Below are positions 25,217 to 34,353 of a stretch of DNA of 43,736 bases, in pieces. Every line of letters begins with the position of its first letter. Position 1 is the first letter of the stretch. Below the pieces are notes generated by a model. That model searched no databases. It had not been told where the DNA came from and was given only the letters and a program-made list of their open reading frames with translations. Source of the stretch: Methanolobus psychrotolerans (lineage in GTDB: Archaea > Halobacteriota > Methanosarcinia > Methanosarcinales > Methanosarcinaceae); assembly GCF_002243045.1 (NCBI RefSeq), contig NZ_MBKP01000029.1, positions 1 through 43,736 of the forward strand, in the 5' to 3' direction. Position numbers and translations under genes: made by a program.

Positions 25217-26155
25217 ATGTTATCCATTTTCCTTATGGTACTGGACTTTGCTGTTCCTATATTGATAATGATATTCTTAGGACTTTTCGGAACAGGCATC
25301 CTTATAGAACTTGGATTCATGCAGAAATTCTCAGGACTTGTCAGTCCACTTTTCAAATACACAAACCTTCCTGATACTTGTGCATCGGCTTTCATGGTCT
25401 CGCTTGGCTCTACGGTAGCTGCAAACGGAATGGTGGTTAATTTCAGAGATAGCGGATGCATCAACGAAAAAGAGACCATGCTTTGCGCATTGCTTAATAG
25501 TACACCTGCATATGTAAGAGAAATAATCACATATCAGATACCAATTGTACTCCCAGCACTCGGACCTGTTGTGGGGGGGTTCTATGTAATGGTATTCATA
25601 TTGACTGCAATCGTTAAGGTCAGTGCAGTGATATTACTTAGCAGAATATTCCTCAAAAAGAACAGATGCGTGTATGCTGAAAATACATCATCAAAGAAGG
25701 TTACCCTTAAAGATGCAATTAAAAGATCCCTGAAACGCAATCGCAAACTGTTCACAAAGATATCAATGATATATATTTCGATGACGACAGTTGTTTTTGT
25801 ACTCAGAGAACGGGGAGCCTTTGAACTATTTAATGTATTGCCGCTTGCAGAACTTTTCGGAATACCTCCGGAAAGTATTGTACCCCTCACCAGCTATGTT
25901 GCAAGCCCCATCCTTGGAATATCGCTATTGGGACCAATGATAAGCAACAACGGAATATCATACATCCAGGCAATGATAGTACTTATGCTTGGAAGTATGT
26001 TTATGCTTCCCATATTCAGTATCAGGACACTTCTGCCACGATACATATCAATATTCGGTTCACGCATAGGGATAAGGATTGTAGTGTTCTCAACAGGGAT
26101 CAGTATATTTGTCCGGTTTTGTATCCTTATTATACTTCTTTCAATAGCCCGCTAA
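25217..26155 (+). CDS. Nucleoside-recognition (Gate) domain membrane protein
   Basis: The 312-residue protein has about seven to eight transmembrane helices in two related halves. The Gate-domain pattern is seen as 'IELGFMQKFSGLVSPLFKYTNLPDTCASAFMVSLGSTVAANGMV' and again 'FGIPPESIVPLTSYVASPILGISLLGPMISNNGIS'. Gate proteins are supposed to transport or sense nucleosides or other small solutes; the methanogen members are uncharacterised. There is no good ribosome binding site before ATG 25217, so the mRNA may be leaderless or start at ATG 25235. It diverges from the pyrG operon with a palindrome between them. Confidence 0.75.
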   Translation: MLSIFLMVLDFAVPILIMIFLGLFGTGILIELGFMQKFSGLVSPLFKYTNLPDTCASAFMVSLGSTVAANGMVVNFRDSGCINEKETMLCALLNSTPAYVREIITYQIPIVLPALGPVVGGFYVMVFILTAIVKVSAVILLSRIFLKKNRCVYAENTSSKKVTLKDAIKRSLKRNRKLFTKISMIYISMTTVVFVLRERGAFELFNVLPLAELFGIPPESIVPLTSYVASPILGISLLGPMISNNGISYIQAMIVLMLGSMFMLPIFSIRTLLPRYISIFGSRIGIRIVVFSTGISIFVRFCILIILLSIAR

Positions 26156-26537
26156 TAGAGAAGTCATATATCTTTTTTTTGAAGATGAACGAAGTCTGCC
26201 ATTTAAACTACTTGTAGGTATTCAAATTAGAATTGGGATTTTAGGATGATATAATATATCTTTCTAATTTAAAGATATTAAAAGTATAGTTTTGTATTTA
26301 TGAAATATCTGATCTACAAATAGAGAGTCTAAATAGTACAAACAATTGGTTTGATTTGCAAAAAATAGTGAAATAATAATCACTCCCAAATTGAGACACA
26401 AAAGTAGAATCAACAATAAATTAATATATTATATTATCCTCTATATAATAACGTGGAGATACAATCCATATTATACCGATATGTCGTGCAATTTTTGCAC
26501 AGGTTATGCAATACCTAAAATGGGAGATATGAATAAA
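26156..26537 (+). promoter_or_regulatory. AT-rich leader/promoter region of the chemotaxis operon
   Basis: This 380-base stretch has no supported gene; a frame running in from 26391 is only an N-terminal extension of CheY with no family similarity. It holds a T-run (ctttttttt, 26170-26178) that may end the upstream transcript. It also holds an 8-bp inverted repeat ATATCTTT/AAAGATAT at 26256-26278, and several TATA-like blocks, of which the run around 26420-26450 is the most promoter-like. The length suggests a long regulated 5' region. Confidence 0.45.
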
Positions 26538-26894
26538 ATGGTAAAAATAATGATTGTGGACGATGCTGCATTTATGCGTATGGTCATAAAGGATATATTA
26601 ACAAAAAATGGTCATGAAGTAGTTGGCGAATGTGTTGATGGCCTTGATGCTGTACAAAAATATCCACAGATAAAACCAGAACTGGTTTTTATGGATATCG
26701 TTATGCCAAATATGGAAGGAATTGATGCTCTCAAAAAAATAATGGAAATGGATCCTGCCGCAAAAGTAGTGATGTGTTCATCCATTGGACAGCAATCAGT
26801 TGTAACTGACGCACTCAAAACCGGAGCACTTGATTTCATAGTTAAGCCGTTTGATGCAGCAAAAGTCCTAGAAGTAATTGGAAAAGTAGTCTAA
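26538..26894 (+). CDS. cheY: CheY chemotaxis response regulator
   Basis: The single receiver domain has about 118 residues. It carries the acidic pocket D8-D9 (MIVDDAAFMR), phospho-acceptor D53 (FMDIVMPNMEG), the switch serine (MCSSIG) and K103 (IVKPFD). Phosphorylated by CheA, archaeal CheY acts on the archaellum motor through CheF. The start is ambiguous: ATG 26529 has GGAG only two bases before it, ATG 26538 about ten, and I prefer the latter. First gene of the operon; the cheB ATG follows after one base. Confidence 0.92.
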   Translation: MVKIMIVDDAAFMRMVIKDILTKNGHEVVGECVDGLDAVQKYPQIKPELVFMDIVMPNMEGIDALKKIMEMDPAAKVVMCSSIGQQSVVTDALKTGALDFIVKPFDAAKVLEVIGKVV

Positions 26895-26895
26895 C

Positions 26896-28002
26896 ATGAC
26901 CATCAATGTACTTGTAGTCGATGACTCCGCGCTCATGCGTAAAGTTGTCTCTGACATCCTGAAAGAAGATCCTGAAATTAACGTAATAGCTACTGCCAGG
27001 AATGGTCTTGAAGCAGTAGAAAAAGTTGAGAAATTCAGGCCGGATGTAGTAACTCTGGACGTTGAGATGCCGGTACTTGATGGATTACACGCTCTTGGAT
27101 ACATAATGAGCGAATGTCCTACACCAGTTGTCATGTTGACAGCAATCGACTCCAGGTCCGCAGAGAGCACACTGAATGCATTTGAGTATGGTGCAGTTGA
27201 TTTCATACAAAAACCATCTGGAAATATTAGTTTAAACATTGTGGATATTGCTATAGAGATCCGCACAAAGGTTAAAATCGCCTCCAAAGTGGACCTGAAA
27301 AAACTCGGGTTCATGGAAGAACACGTGAAAAAATCACGTGAAAATGAAGGAAAAACTTTGCATACTACACAACAGAAGCAGGTAACTCAGAAAAACAAAT
27401 ACTATGCAAGAGGTAAAATCGTTGCTATTGCGTCCTCAACAGGCGGACCGCGTGCACTAGAACAAGTTATTCCCAAATTACCAGGTGACCTGAAAGTTCC
27501 TGTTGTTATAGTCCAGCATATGCCCGCAGGATTTACAGCATCGCTTGCACAAAGACTTGATGCTCAGTCCCAATTGACAGTTACTGAGGCAAAGAACGGG
27601 GATGTGCTTCATGCCGGACATGCATACCTTGCACCTGGAAACTATCACATGGAGATAGTAGCAATGGAAAAAGGTGGCATTTACCATGAAGCTGTTTCAC
27701 TTAACCAGAATCCTCGTGAACATGGTGTCAGACCCTGTGCAAACATACTTTTCAAATCACTGGTGCCTATCTACGGATCAAACATCATAACTGCTGTTTT
27801 GACAGGTATGGGAGCTGATGGTGCTGATGGTGTTGAAGAAATCAAGAAAGCCGGAGGAAAAGCAATTGCAGAGGATGAAAGATCTTGTGTAGTCTATGGT
27901 ATGCCAAAAGCGATCGTACAACGAGGTCTTGCCGACAGTATAGTTCCCCTGGAAAAAGTGTCAAGTGAAATTGTACGGATGCTGGATTCATCAGGTGATT
28001 GA
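26896..28002 (+). CDS. cheB: CheB protein-glutamate methylesterase/deamidase
   Basis: CheB removes methyl groups from receptors and deamidates them. The N-terminal receiver domain (phospho-acceptor D55, LDVEMPVLDG) is joined by a polar linker (~140-172) to the esterase domain. The catalytic triad is visible as Ser181 (IASSTGGPRAL), His208 (IVQHMPAGF) and Asp308 (LTGMGADGADG). The 368-residue length is normal and all catalytic residues are present. It is one base after cheY and before cheA. Confidence 0.96.
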   Translation: MTINVLVVDDSALMRKVVSDILKEDPEINVIATARNGLEAVEKVEKFRPDVVTLDVEMPVLDGLHALGYIMSECPTPVVMLTAIDSRSAESTLNAFEYGAVDFIQKPSGNISLNIVDIAIEIRTKVKIASKVDLKKLGFMEEHVKKSRENEGKTLHTTQQKQVTQKNKYYARGKIVAIASSTGGPRALEQVIPKLPGDLKVPVVIVQHMPAGFTASLAQRLDAQSQLTVTEAKNGDVLHAGHAYLAPGNYHMEIVAMEKGGIYHEAVSLNQNPREHGVRPCANILFKSLVPIYGSNIITAVLTGMGADGADGVEEIKKAGGKAIAEDERSCVVYGMPKAIVQRGLADSIVPLEKVSSEIVRMLDSSGD

Positions 28003-28053
28003 AATGTTTTTGCAAAAGGAGAAGATCATTATGATCTTAGGGTTGGTGTGACC

Positions 28054-30093
28054 ATGGATATGTCAGAATATAAAGAAATTTTTAAAGCAGAATCTGAAGA
28101 ACATCTGCAACAACTTAATGATTCATTGCTGGGGCTTGAACAGAATCCCAACGATCTGGAATACATCAATACCATGTTCCGTTCAGCACACACGTTGAAA
28201 GGGATGTCAGCAACGATGGGATTTAACACCATAGCAGAGCTGACACATGAAATGGAAAATTTAATGGACATGGTCAGAAAGTCACAGGTGATAGTGAGCA
28301 ACGGACTCATAGATGTCCTTTTTGAATGCCTGGATACTCTTGAAGCACTTGTTAACACAGTAGATAGCGGAGAAGAAATAGACATCACTTCCTTACAGGC
28401 CACCCTTTCAAAAGCAATGCAAGGGACACTGCCTATACATGAGATTGCATGTTCAATTGTCGAAAGTACAAGTACTCTTCAAAGCGAGATAGGTACAAAT
28501 TTACAGATAGGAGCAATAATTAGTCCCAAATTAGGTATTGAACTATCTGAATATGAAAAGCAGGAAGTAGAATGCGCTGCAATGGAGGGGAACAGGGTTG
28601 TATCCTTAAAAATAGTTCTTGATGAATCATGCGTTCTTAAATCCGCAAGGTCTACACTTGTACTTATTAATGTCACAAAGATGGGGAAAATAATAAAGTG
28701 TAAACCAAGCGAAGAAGAACTTGAGGATGAAAAATTTGGTTTTGAATTCACAGTAATATTCACTACAAAAAATACGGATGATGAAATAATAGGAAACCTC
28801 AGGAAAATATCCGAAATTAAAGATGTAATTCCCACCACAATTTCGGAAACCTACCATACTGAAGAAAAGCATCTGGATAAAAAAGAAACTGGTGAGGAAA
28901 ACCAGCAAACCAGTTCCAGTGTTAAAAGGTCGGATACAGTAAAGAGCATACAAAGTGTCAGAGTTAATATTGAACGTCTTGATAACCTGATGAACCTTGT
29001 TGGAGAACTTATTATTAACAAGATAAGGCTAAACCAGCTTGCTTCTGACCTTAATGCAAAACATCTGGATGAATCACTTGCCAATCTTGACCGTCTCACA
29101 AATGAGATACAAACAGAAGTTATGGAATCAAGAATGGTTCCTATAGACCAGATATTCAGTAGATTCCCAAGAATGATAAGGGATCTTGCAAAATCAGAAG
29201 GCAAACAGATAAATCTTATCATTGAGGGTCAAGAGATAGAACTTGACAGGACTGTACTCGATGAAATCGGTGACCCACTGGTACACCTGCTGCGTAATGC
29301 AGTAGACCATGGAATTGAACCTGAGGAAGAGCGCAAAAAACTTGGAAAACCTGTTGCAGGACTTGTCAGACTTGCAGCTTCACGTCAGAGAAACAGTGTC
29401 CTTATAGAAGTAGAAGATGACGGAAAAGGAATGGACCCTGCCAATCTGAAAGACATAGCCCTTAAAAAAGGAATACTGACCCGGGAAGAGGTTGACAAAC
29501 TTTCGGACACAGATGCTATGAATCTCATTTTCATGCCCGGTTTTAGTGGGGCTAAAACCATCACCGATGTTTCTGGAAGAGGAGTCGGTATGGATGCTGT
29601 CAAAACAAAGATAGAATCCCTTGGTGGAAGCGTAAAGATCAGTTCTGTGGCTGGCCAGGGAAGCATTATGAAACTACAGCTACCACTGACAGTAGCCATT
29701 ATCCAGTCACTCATGGTTACCGTAGCCGATGAAACATATGCTATACCGTTAAGCAATGTTGTCCGTGACGTCGGAATAAAGTCCAGTGACATAAAAACCA
29801 TAGAAGGAAAAGAAGTAATCCTTCTTAGAGGAGAAGTTCTTCCATTGCTGAGATTGCATGATGTACTTGAATGTACAAAGGAAGAAGAAGATAAAAAGAA
29901 TCTCATCGTCGTTGTTGTTGAAAAGATGGGAAGCAACATCGGATTTGTAGTTGATAATCTTCTTGGACAGCAGGAAGTAATTATTAAAACGCTTGACAAT
30001 AAACTTTTGAAAAATATGAGGGGATTTGCAGGTGCAACCATCCTGGGAGATGGAAGTGTTGCGCTTATCCTGGATATTGCATCATTGATCTAA
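28054..30093 (+). CDS. cheA: CheA chemotaxis histidine kinase
   Basis: The 679-residue multidomain kinase begins with an Hpt domain with phosphorylated His46 (MFRSAHTLKGMSATMGF). A P2-like region (about 145-270) with a flexible linker follows, then the dimerisation helices starting 'SVRVNIERLDNLMNLVGELIINK'. The HATPase has the N box 'LVHLLRNAVDHGIE' and G boxes 'VEDDGKGMD' and 'GRGVGMDAVKTKIESLGG'. A C-terminal CheW-like domain is present (~545-679). All key residues are present. I prefer ATG 28054; the frame opens at GTG 28048, which overlaps the ribosome binding region. As no cheW gene lies in the operon, its own CheW domain is the only coupling domain seen here. Confidence 0.96.
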   Translation: MDMSEYKEIFKAESEEHLQQLNDSLLGLEQNPNDLEYINTMFRSAHTLKGMSATMGFNTIAELTHEMENLMDMVRKSQVIVSNGLIDVLFECLDTLEALVNTVDSGEEIDITSLQATLSKAMQGTLPIHEIACSIVESTSTLQSEIGTNLQIGAIISPKLGIELSEYEKQEVECAAMEGNRVVSLKIVLDESCVLKSARSTLVLINVTKMGKIIKCKPSEEELEDEKFGFEFTVIFTTKNTDDEIIGNLRKISEIKDVIPTTISETYHTEEKHLDKKETGEENQQTSSSVKRSDTVKSIQSVRVNIERLDNLMNLVGELIINKIRLNQLASDLNAKHLDESLANLDRLTNEIQTEVMESRMVPIDQIFSRFPRMIRDLAKSEGKQINLIIEGQEIELDRTVLDEIGDPLVHLLRNAVDHGIEPEEERKKLGKPVAGLVRLAASRQRNSVLIEVEDDGKGMDPANLKDIALKKGILTREEVDKLSDTDAMNLIFMPGFSGAKTITDVSGRGVGMDAVKTKIESLGGSVKISSVAGQGSIMKLQLPLTVAIIQSLMVTVADETYAIPLSNVVRDVGIKSSDIKTIEGKEVILLRGEVLPLLRLHDVLECTKEEEDKKNLIVVVVEKMGSNIGFVVDNLLGQQEVIIKTLDNKLLKNMRGFAGATILGDGSVALILDIASLI

Positions 30094-30108
30094 ATACGAG
30101 GGAATAAT

Positions 30109-30726
30109 ATGGCAGAATTGGACGAAATGGCAAAAGGAGCATTTCAAGAAGCAGGAAACATTGGAATGGGCCATCTGGCTACTTCACTTTCAAAAATGGT
30201 GAATCGGGAAGTAAAGATAGATATCCCTGTTGTTGAAATGCTTACTCTGGATGAAATAATTGCAAAGAGTAATGAAGAAGGAAAAAATAAAAGTGTCATA
30301 GGTATACACTTGCATATGTCCGGAGATGTGGACGGTGGAACTCTTATACTACTCCCAAAATTCTCAGCATTATCATTTTCGGACTTACTTATGAAAAAAT
30401 CCATTGGAACAACAACAAAAATAGAAGAACCGCAGATCAGGAAACTGCGTGAAATGGGAATAAATCTCTGTAGTTCCTACATGCGGGTTGTCAATGAATT
30501 CCTGGGCATCAATCTCATTATAGGAGATCCAAGTATTGATGTAAATATGGAAGGAGTAGGGGATTTCATAAAGAAGGAAATCGGAAACCTTGCTGACAAG
30601 TTTATTGTTGTGAAAGGTGAATGTTTGATACCATCCACAAATTCAAAGAACGAATTTAACATGCTTTTCGAGCCTGGAGCTACAGATATAATAATGGCAG
30701 CTATCATGAAAAAGATGATGGGATAA
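30109..30726 (+). CDS. cheC: CheC-type CheY-P phosphatase, paralog 1 (second site degenerate)
   Basis: CheC proteins dephosphorylate CheY-P through two E-xx-N sites each followed by a Pro 23 residues on. Here site 1 is complete (E14, N17, P40 in 'FQEAGNIGMGHLATSLSKM'). Site 2 keeps E115 and P141 but has Ile118 in place of the catalytic Asn ('LREMGINLCSSYMRVVNEF'). The 205-residue length is normal. It is 15 bases after cheA and 1 base before the FtsA-like gene, so firmly in the operon. Confidence 0.88.
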   Translation: MAELDEMAKGAFQEAGNIGMGHLATSLSKMVNREVKIDIPVVEMLTLDEIIAKSNEEGKNKSVIGIHLHMSGDVDGGTLILLPKFSALSFSDLLMKKSIGTTTKIEEPQIRKLREMGINLCSSYMRVVNEFLGINLIIGDPSIDVNMEGVGDFIKKEIGNLADKFIVVKGECLIPSTNSKNEFNMLFEPGATDIIMAAIMKKMMG

Positions 30727-30727
30727 G

Positions 30728-32848
30728 ATGAACAGTGCCCATTTTGCTCTGGATATTGGAACAAGGACTGTTGTCGGGCTCATTACAGACGATGAGCATC
30801 TCAATATCAAGGCTGCATGCATATATGAACATAATGAACGGAGCATGCAAGATGGACAGATCCATGACGTTGAAAAGGTTGCAAAAGTTGTGGATGCAGT
30901 CAAAACCGATCTGGAAAAGCAAATCGGGCACAAATTATCGGAAGTATCAGTTGCTGTTGCCGGTAGAGCCCTGAAGACATCTAAAGTAAAACGTTCAGTG
31001 GAAATACCCTATAGAGAGATTACAAGAGTGGATATTTCTGAGCTGGAATTTGAAGCTATCGCAAAGGCAGGCAATGAACTTGAAACTGATGAAGGATTTA
31101 ATTGTGTAGGATATTCTGTTGTCAGCTATGAACTGGACGGACAGAGAATATCCAATATCGTAGGCCAGAAAGGAAATCATATTTCTGTGGAAGTACTTGC
31201 AACATTCCTTCCTGAAGCTGTTATCAATAGTATGTTTTCTGTCCTTGACAAATGTTCCCTTAAGGCATCCAGCATTACACTGGAACCTATCGCTGCATTG
31301 AATGTTGCTATACCTACCGATATGCGCAAGCTCAACATCGCACTGGTGGATATCGGGGCAGGCACATCTGATATCGCAATCACTGATAATGGAACTGTCA
31401 TCGGATATGGGATGGTACCTGAAGCAGGAGATGAGATAACTGATTTCATATGTGACTATTATCTTGTAGATTTCAAAAAAGGTGAAATGATAAAACAGTC
31501 ACTGACAAACAATGAAAATATAGAACTGGAAGATATTTTCGGCGTAACATCAGAAATCCCTGTAAGCCAGATTATTTCAGACATAGAAAATGAAGTGGAC
31601 AAACTTGCAATGCATATTGCAGAAGAGATCAAATCCCTCAACAATAAAATACCACGAGCTGTTGTCCTTGTTGGTGGAGGATCGCAGACTGCAGGACTTA
31701 AAGAACATCTTTCAAAACATCTGGAGCTTCCAGTACAAAGAATAGGCTTCCGCCTTCCAAAACAGATAGAAGATTTCACAGATAGTACCGGAAAGGTTAC
31801 TGGAGCTGATATGATAACGCCTCTTGGAATTGCCAGGATGGCCATCCAAAAGAATGGCATCGAGTTTTTAGATGTTTCAGTTAACGGTTCAGAAATACAT
31901 CTGATGGATGTTAATGGACTGTCTGTAATGGACGCTCTTGTTTCCGCAAAAGTTAAACGGCTCTACCCACGTCCAGGAATGGCTGTTAGTTTGAATGTTA
32001 ATTCTAAATTCCATACCATTGAGGGAGAAGTAGGAGAACATGCAAAGATATTGCTTGATGGAAAGGAAGCAAATCTTGCAGACCCCATCCACAAAGGTGC
32101 AGTTATTGATTTTACAGCTCCTGCAGATGGAAGAGATGCACATGTGAAGGTAAAAGACCTGCTGGTCAAATTTAAAATACCACCCATTGTGAGAATAAAG
32201 GTTAATGGTAACGATAAAGAACAAATCCCTTTTGTCAGTATAAATGGTAATCCGGCATTAGCTAATGATAATGTTCCCGACAGAGCACAGATAATTATCA
32301 GACCTCACAGCCTGAAAGATGTCCTGGAACAGGAATACAATACAGAGGACATTGGGATGATCACTGTCACTGTAAATAACCAGATACGATATTTTGACAA
32401 AATGAAGTATATTGTCAAACTCAATGATAATATTATAGATTCATCGGACCTTTCCACCCATATCGTTGAAGATGGTGACGTTATAAACATAGAAAAAACC
32501 GGATTTGAATATAAACTGGAAAATATCCTGAGCAAACCAGAAGAAGGCAGGAAGATTAGTGTTTTCCTTAACGGTGAAGAGGTAGTATTCAACGGATCTC
32601 AGGCACAAATCACCGTGAATGGGAAAAAAGCAACCCTTTCTGACATAATACATTACGGTGACACTATTAATATTAAAAACGGGAAAGAAGCAGACCCTAT
32701 TCTTTCAGACTTATTTGAGTTTATGGATATAAGAAAGGAGGAACTTGTAGGCAAGAGCATGAGGCTTCTTGTAAACAGTGTTCCAGCCCGGTTCACAACC
32801 CCACTGAGAGACGGTAACAATGTGACTATAGAATTTATAGAGGGATAA
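30728..32848 (+). CDS. FtsA/PilM-like actin-fold ATPase with repeated C-terminal domains
   Basis: The 706-residue cytoplasmic protein has an N-terminal half with the actin/FtsA/PilM fold: phosphate-1 'ALDIGTRTVVGL' (7-18), an SHS2/1C subdomain (~72-180, VSVAVAGRALKT...), phosphate-2 'ALVDIGAGTSDIAI' (205-218) and adenosine motif 'VVLVGGGSQTAGL' (312-324). Residues ~380-706 replace the usual short tail with repeats of a '(V/L)NGKxAxLxDxIxxGDxIxI' unit, best seen at 442-462, 564-589, 628-649 and 680-703, likely beta-grasp-like domains. There is no transmembrane segment or amphipathic C-terminal helix. It is embedded between cheC1 and cheR with 1-2-base gaps. FtsA and PilM anchor polymers or pilus machines; a scaffold for the Che array or a motility machine is my inference. 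Confidence 0.85.
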   Translation: MNSAHFALDIGTRTVVGLITDDEHLNIKAACIYEHNERSMQDGQIHDVEKVAKVVDAVKTDLEKQIGHKLSEVSVAVAGRALKTSKVKRSVEIPYREITRVDISELEFEAIAKAGNELETDEGFNCVGYSVVSYELDGQRISNIVGQKGNHISVEVLATFLPEAVINSMFSVLDKCSLKASSITLEPIAALNVAIPTDMRKLNIALVDIGAGTSDIAITDNGTVIGYGMVPEAGDEITDFICDYYLVDFKKGEMIKQSLTNNENIELEDIFGVTSEIPVSQIISDIENEVDKLAMHIAEEIKSLNNKIPRAVVLVGGGSQTAGLKEHLSKHLELPVQRIGFRLPKQIEDFTDSTGKVTGADMITPLGIARMAIQKNGIEFLDVSVNGSEIHLMDVNGLSVMDALVSAKVKRLYPRPGMAVSLNVNSKFHTIEGEVGEHAKILLDGKEANLADPIHKGAVIDFTAPADGRDAHVKVKDLLVKFKIPPIVRIKVNGNDKEQIPFVSINGNPALANDNVPDRAQIIIRPHSLKDVLEQEYNTEDIGMITVTVNNQIRYFDKMKYIVKLNDNIIDSSDLSTHIVEDGDVINIEKTGFEYKLENILSKPEEGRKISVFLNGEEVVFNGSQAQITVNGKKATLSDIIHYGDTINIKNGKEADPILSDLFEFMDIRKEELVGKSMRLLVNSVPARFTTPLRDGNNVTIEFIEG

Positions 32849-32850
32849 AA

Positions 32851-33672
32851 ATGCTTGAAACCATTCAGAAAAAAGATGAGGATTATGAGTTGCTCAAAGT
32901 ACTGATACAGAAGAAACTTGGTTTTAACTGTGAACAATATAAAGACTCACATTTTAAAAGAAGGATTGATGTCAGACTACGTGCAACTAATTCCAAAACA
33001 TACAAAGATTATGTGAAAGTTCTCCAGACTGACGGCGACGAATATCCAGAACTTATGGAAACACTGACAGTCAATGTTACTAACTTCTTCAGGAACACAG
33101 AAGTGTACGATATTGTTGAGAAAGAAGTGTTACCTGCAATTATCAAAGCAAAGAGCAGTGGACTTCGTTCCATACGCATATGGAGCGCAGGATGCTCCAT
33201 CGGAGTTGAAGCATACTCTATTGCAATGTTGCTACACCACATACTGGGTGATGATTTCAAGAAATATAATATTAAAATAACCGGCACAGACATCGATAAA
33301 GAAAGTCTCTTAAAAGCCCAGAAAGGCATTTACTCAAATGCTGAAATGAAAGATGTAAGGCCTGCATTTCTGAACAAGTATTTCACCAGAAGCGGCAACG
33401 ACTACATGATATCTGATGAACTGAAAAAAATTGCACAGTTCAGAAAGCAAGATCTTATTTCCGGTCCAAAAATGAGCGGTTTTGATGCTGTGTTCTGCAG
33501 GAATGTCACCATATATTTCCAGAAAGATCTACAGGAACAGCTCTACATGGATTTCTATAATGCACTTTCAAAGGATGGATTCTTTGTAATGGGAAAAACT
33601 GAAACGCTCATCGGACCTTCAAAAGATATGTATAAAGCGTTCAATTCGAAAGAGAGAATATACCAGAAATGA
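32851..33672 (+). CDS. cheR: CheR receptor methyltransferase
   Basis: CheR transfers methyl groups from S-adenosylmethionine to receptor glutamates. An N-terminal helical domain (HFKRRIDVRLRATNSKTYKDYVKVL) is followed by the catalytic domain: 'LTVNVTNFFRNTEVYD', SAM motif 'IRIWSAGCSIGVEAYSIAM', 'ITGTDIDKESLLKAQKGIY', 'FDAVFCRNVTIYF' and 'VMGKTETLIGP'. The usual 'SAGCSTGEEPYS' reads SAGCSIGVEAYS here, still with the key Gly and Glu. The 273-residue length is normal. It begins two bases after the FtsA-like gene. Substrate receptors are not encoded in the window. Confidence 0.96.
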   Translation: MLETIQKKDEDYELLKVLIQKKLGFNCEQYKDSHFKRRIDVRLRATNSKTYKDYVKVLQTDGDEYPELMETLTVNVTNFFRNTEVYDIVEKEVLPAIIKAKSSGLRSIRIWSAGCSIGVEAYSIAMLLHHILGDDFKKYNIKITGTDIDKESLLKAQKGIYSNAEMKDVRPAFLNKYFTRSGNDYMISDELKKIAQFRKQDLISGPKMSGFDAVFCRNVTIYFQKDLQEQLYMDFYNALSKDGFFVMGKTETLIGPSKDMYKAFNSKERIYQK

Positions 33673-33724
33673 CACTTCATACTTTGTAAGGGATAATATC
33701 TAAAATGCGATTCTGGAGCTAAAC

Positions 33725-34339
33725 ATGAAATATAAAATATCAAACCTGACTGAATTACAGATCAGTGCTTTAAGAGAAATCGTTAACATAGGTGTGGGTA
33801 ATGCTGTCACTTCTCTTTCAAAAATGATCTCAAAAGAAGTCAAAATAGAAGTCCCCGGACTTAAAGTAGAATTGATAGAGAAAGTACCGGAGATTGCAGG
33901 TGGAGCTGACATCATTGTATCAGGAGTTATTATGCACCTGACAGGAGATGTTGAAGGATACATAATGATGATGCTTTCGGAGGAAACGACTGAAACAATA
34001 TGTAATATAATTACTAATGAAGAAAATACCGATATCCTGGATCCATTGAATCAGTCTCTTATAGAAGAAGTTGGACACATACTTGCAGGGTCATATGTCA
34101 GCTCTCTTTCTGATTTCCTGGGACTGAACATTAAAATATCACCACCTATGCAGACATTTGACATGCTTGGTGCCATAATAGATCATATACTCATAGAGAT
34201 GAGTACAAAGGCTCAGCATGCACTGCTTTTTGATACATTGTTCATGATCGAAGGAAATAGAATGAATGGATTGTTCCTGACCTTGTTCGATCCTGATTCA
34301 ATGGATATTATACTTGAACGGATTGATAGAATGATCTGA
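33725..34339 (+). CDS. cheC: CheC-type phosphatase, paralog 2 (second site Asn to His)
   Basis: The 204-residue CheC homolog has site 1 intact (E18, N21, P44 in 'LREIVNIGVGNAVTSLSKM'). In site 2 Glu115 and Pro141 remain but Asn is replaced by His118 ('IEEVGHILAGSYVSSLSDF'). Dephosphorylation by the first site alone is plausible. The gap of about 50 bases from cheR is the largest in this part of the operon. It is more like a classic CheC than paralog 1, and may pair with CheD, which is encoded two genes on. Confidence 0.88.
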   Translation: MKYKISNLTELQISALREIVNIGVGNAVTSLSKMISKEVKIEVPGLKVELIEKVPEIAGGADIIVSGVIMHLTGDVEGYIMMMLSEETTETICNIITNEENTDILDPLNQSLIEEVGHILAGSYVSSLSDFLGLNIKISPPMQTFDMLGAIIDHILIEMSTKAQHALLFDTLFMIEGNRMNGLFLTLFDPDSMDIILERIDRMI

Positions 34340-34353
34340 CAGGAGTGAAATAA

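Noticed and set aside
26391-26537. N-terminal extension of CheY by 49 residues
   Set aside because: The extension is Tyr/Ile-rich noise from AT-rich leader DNA and no CheY begins this way; an internal ATG with a ribosome binding site is preferred.
28479-30041. Long minus-strand frames opposite cheA
   Set aside because: They are Ser/Ile-rich shadows of a well-conserved CheA gene.
30728-32848. DnaK/Hsp70 or MreB identity for the actin-fold protein
   Set aside because: The SHS2-type insertion at 72-180 and the lack of a substrate-binding domain fit FtsA/PilM better.
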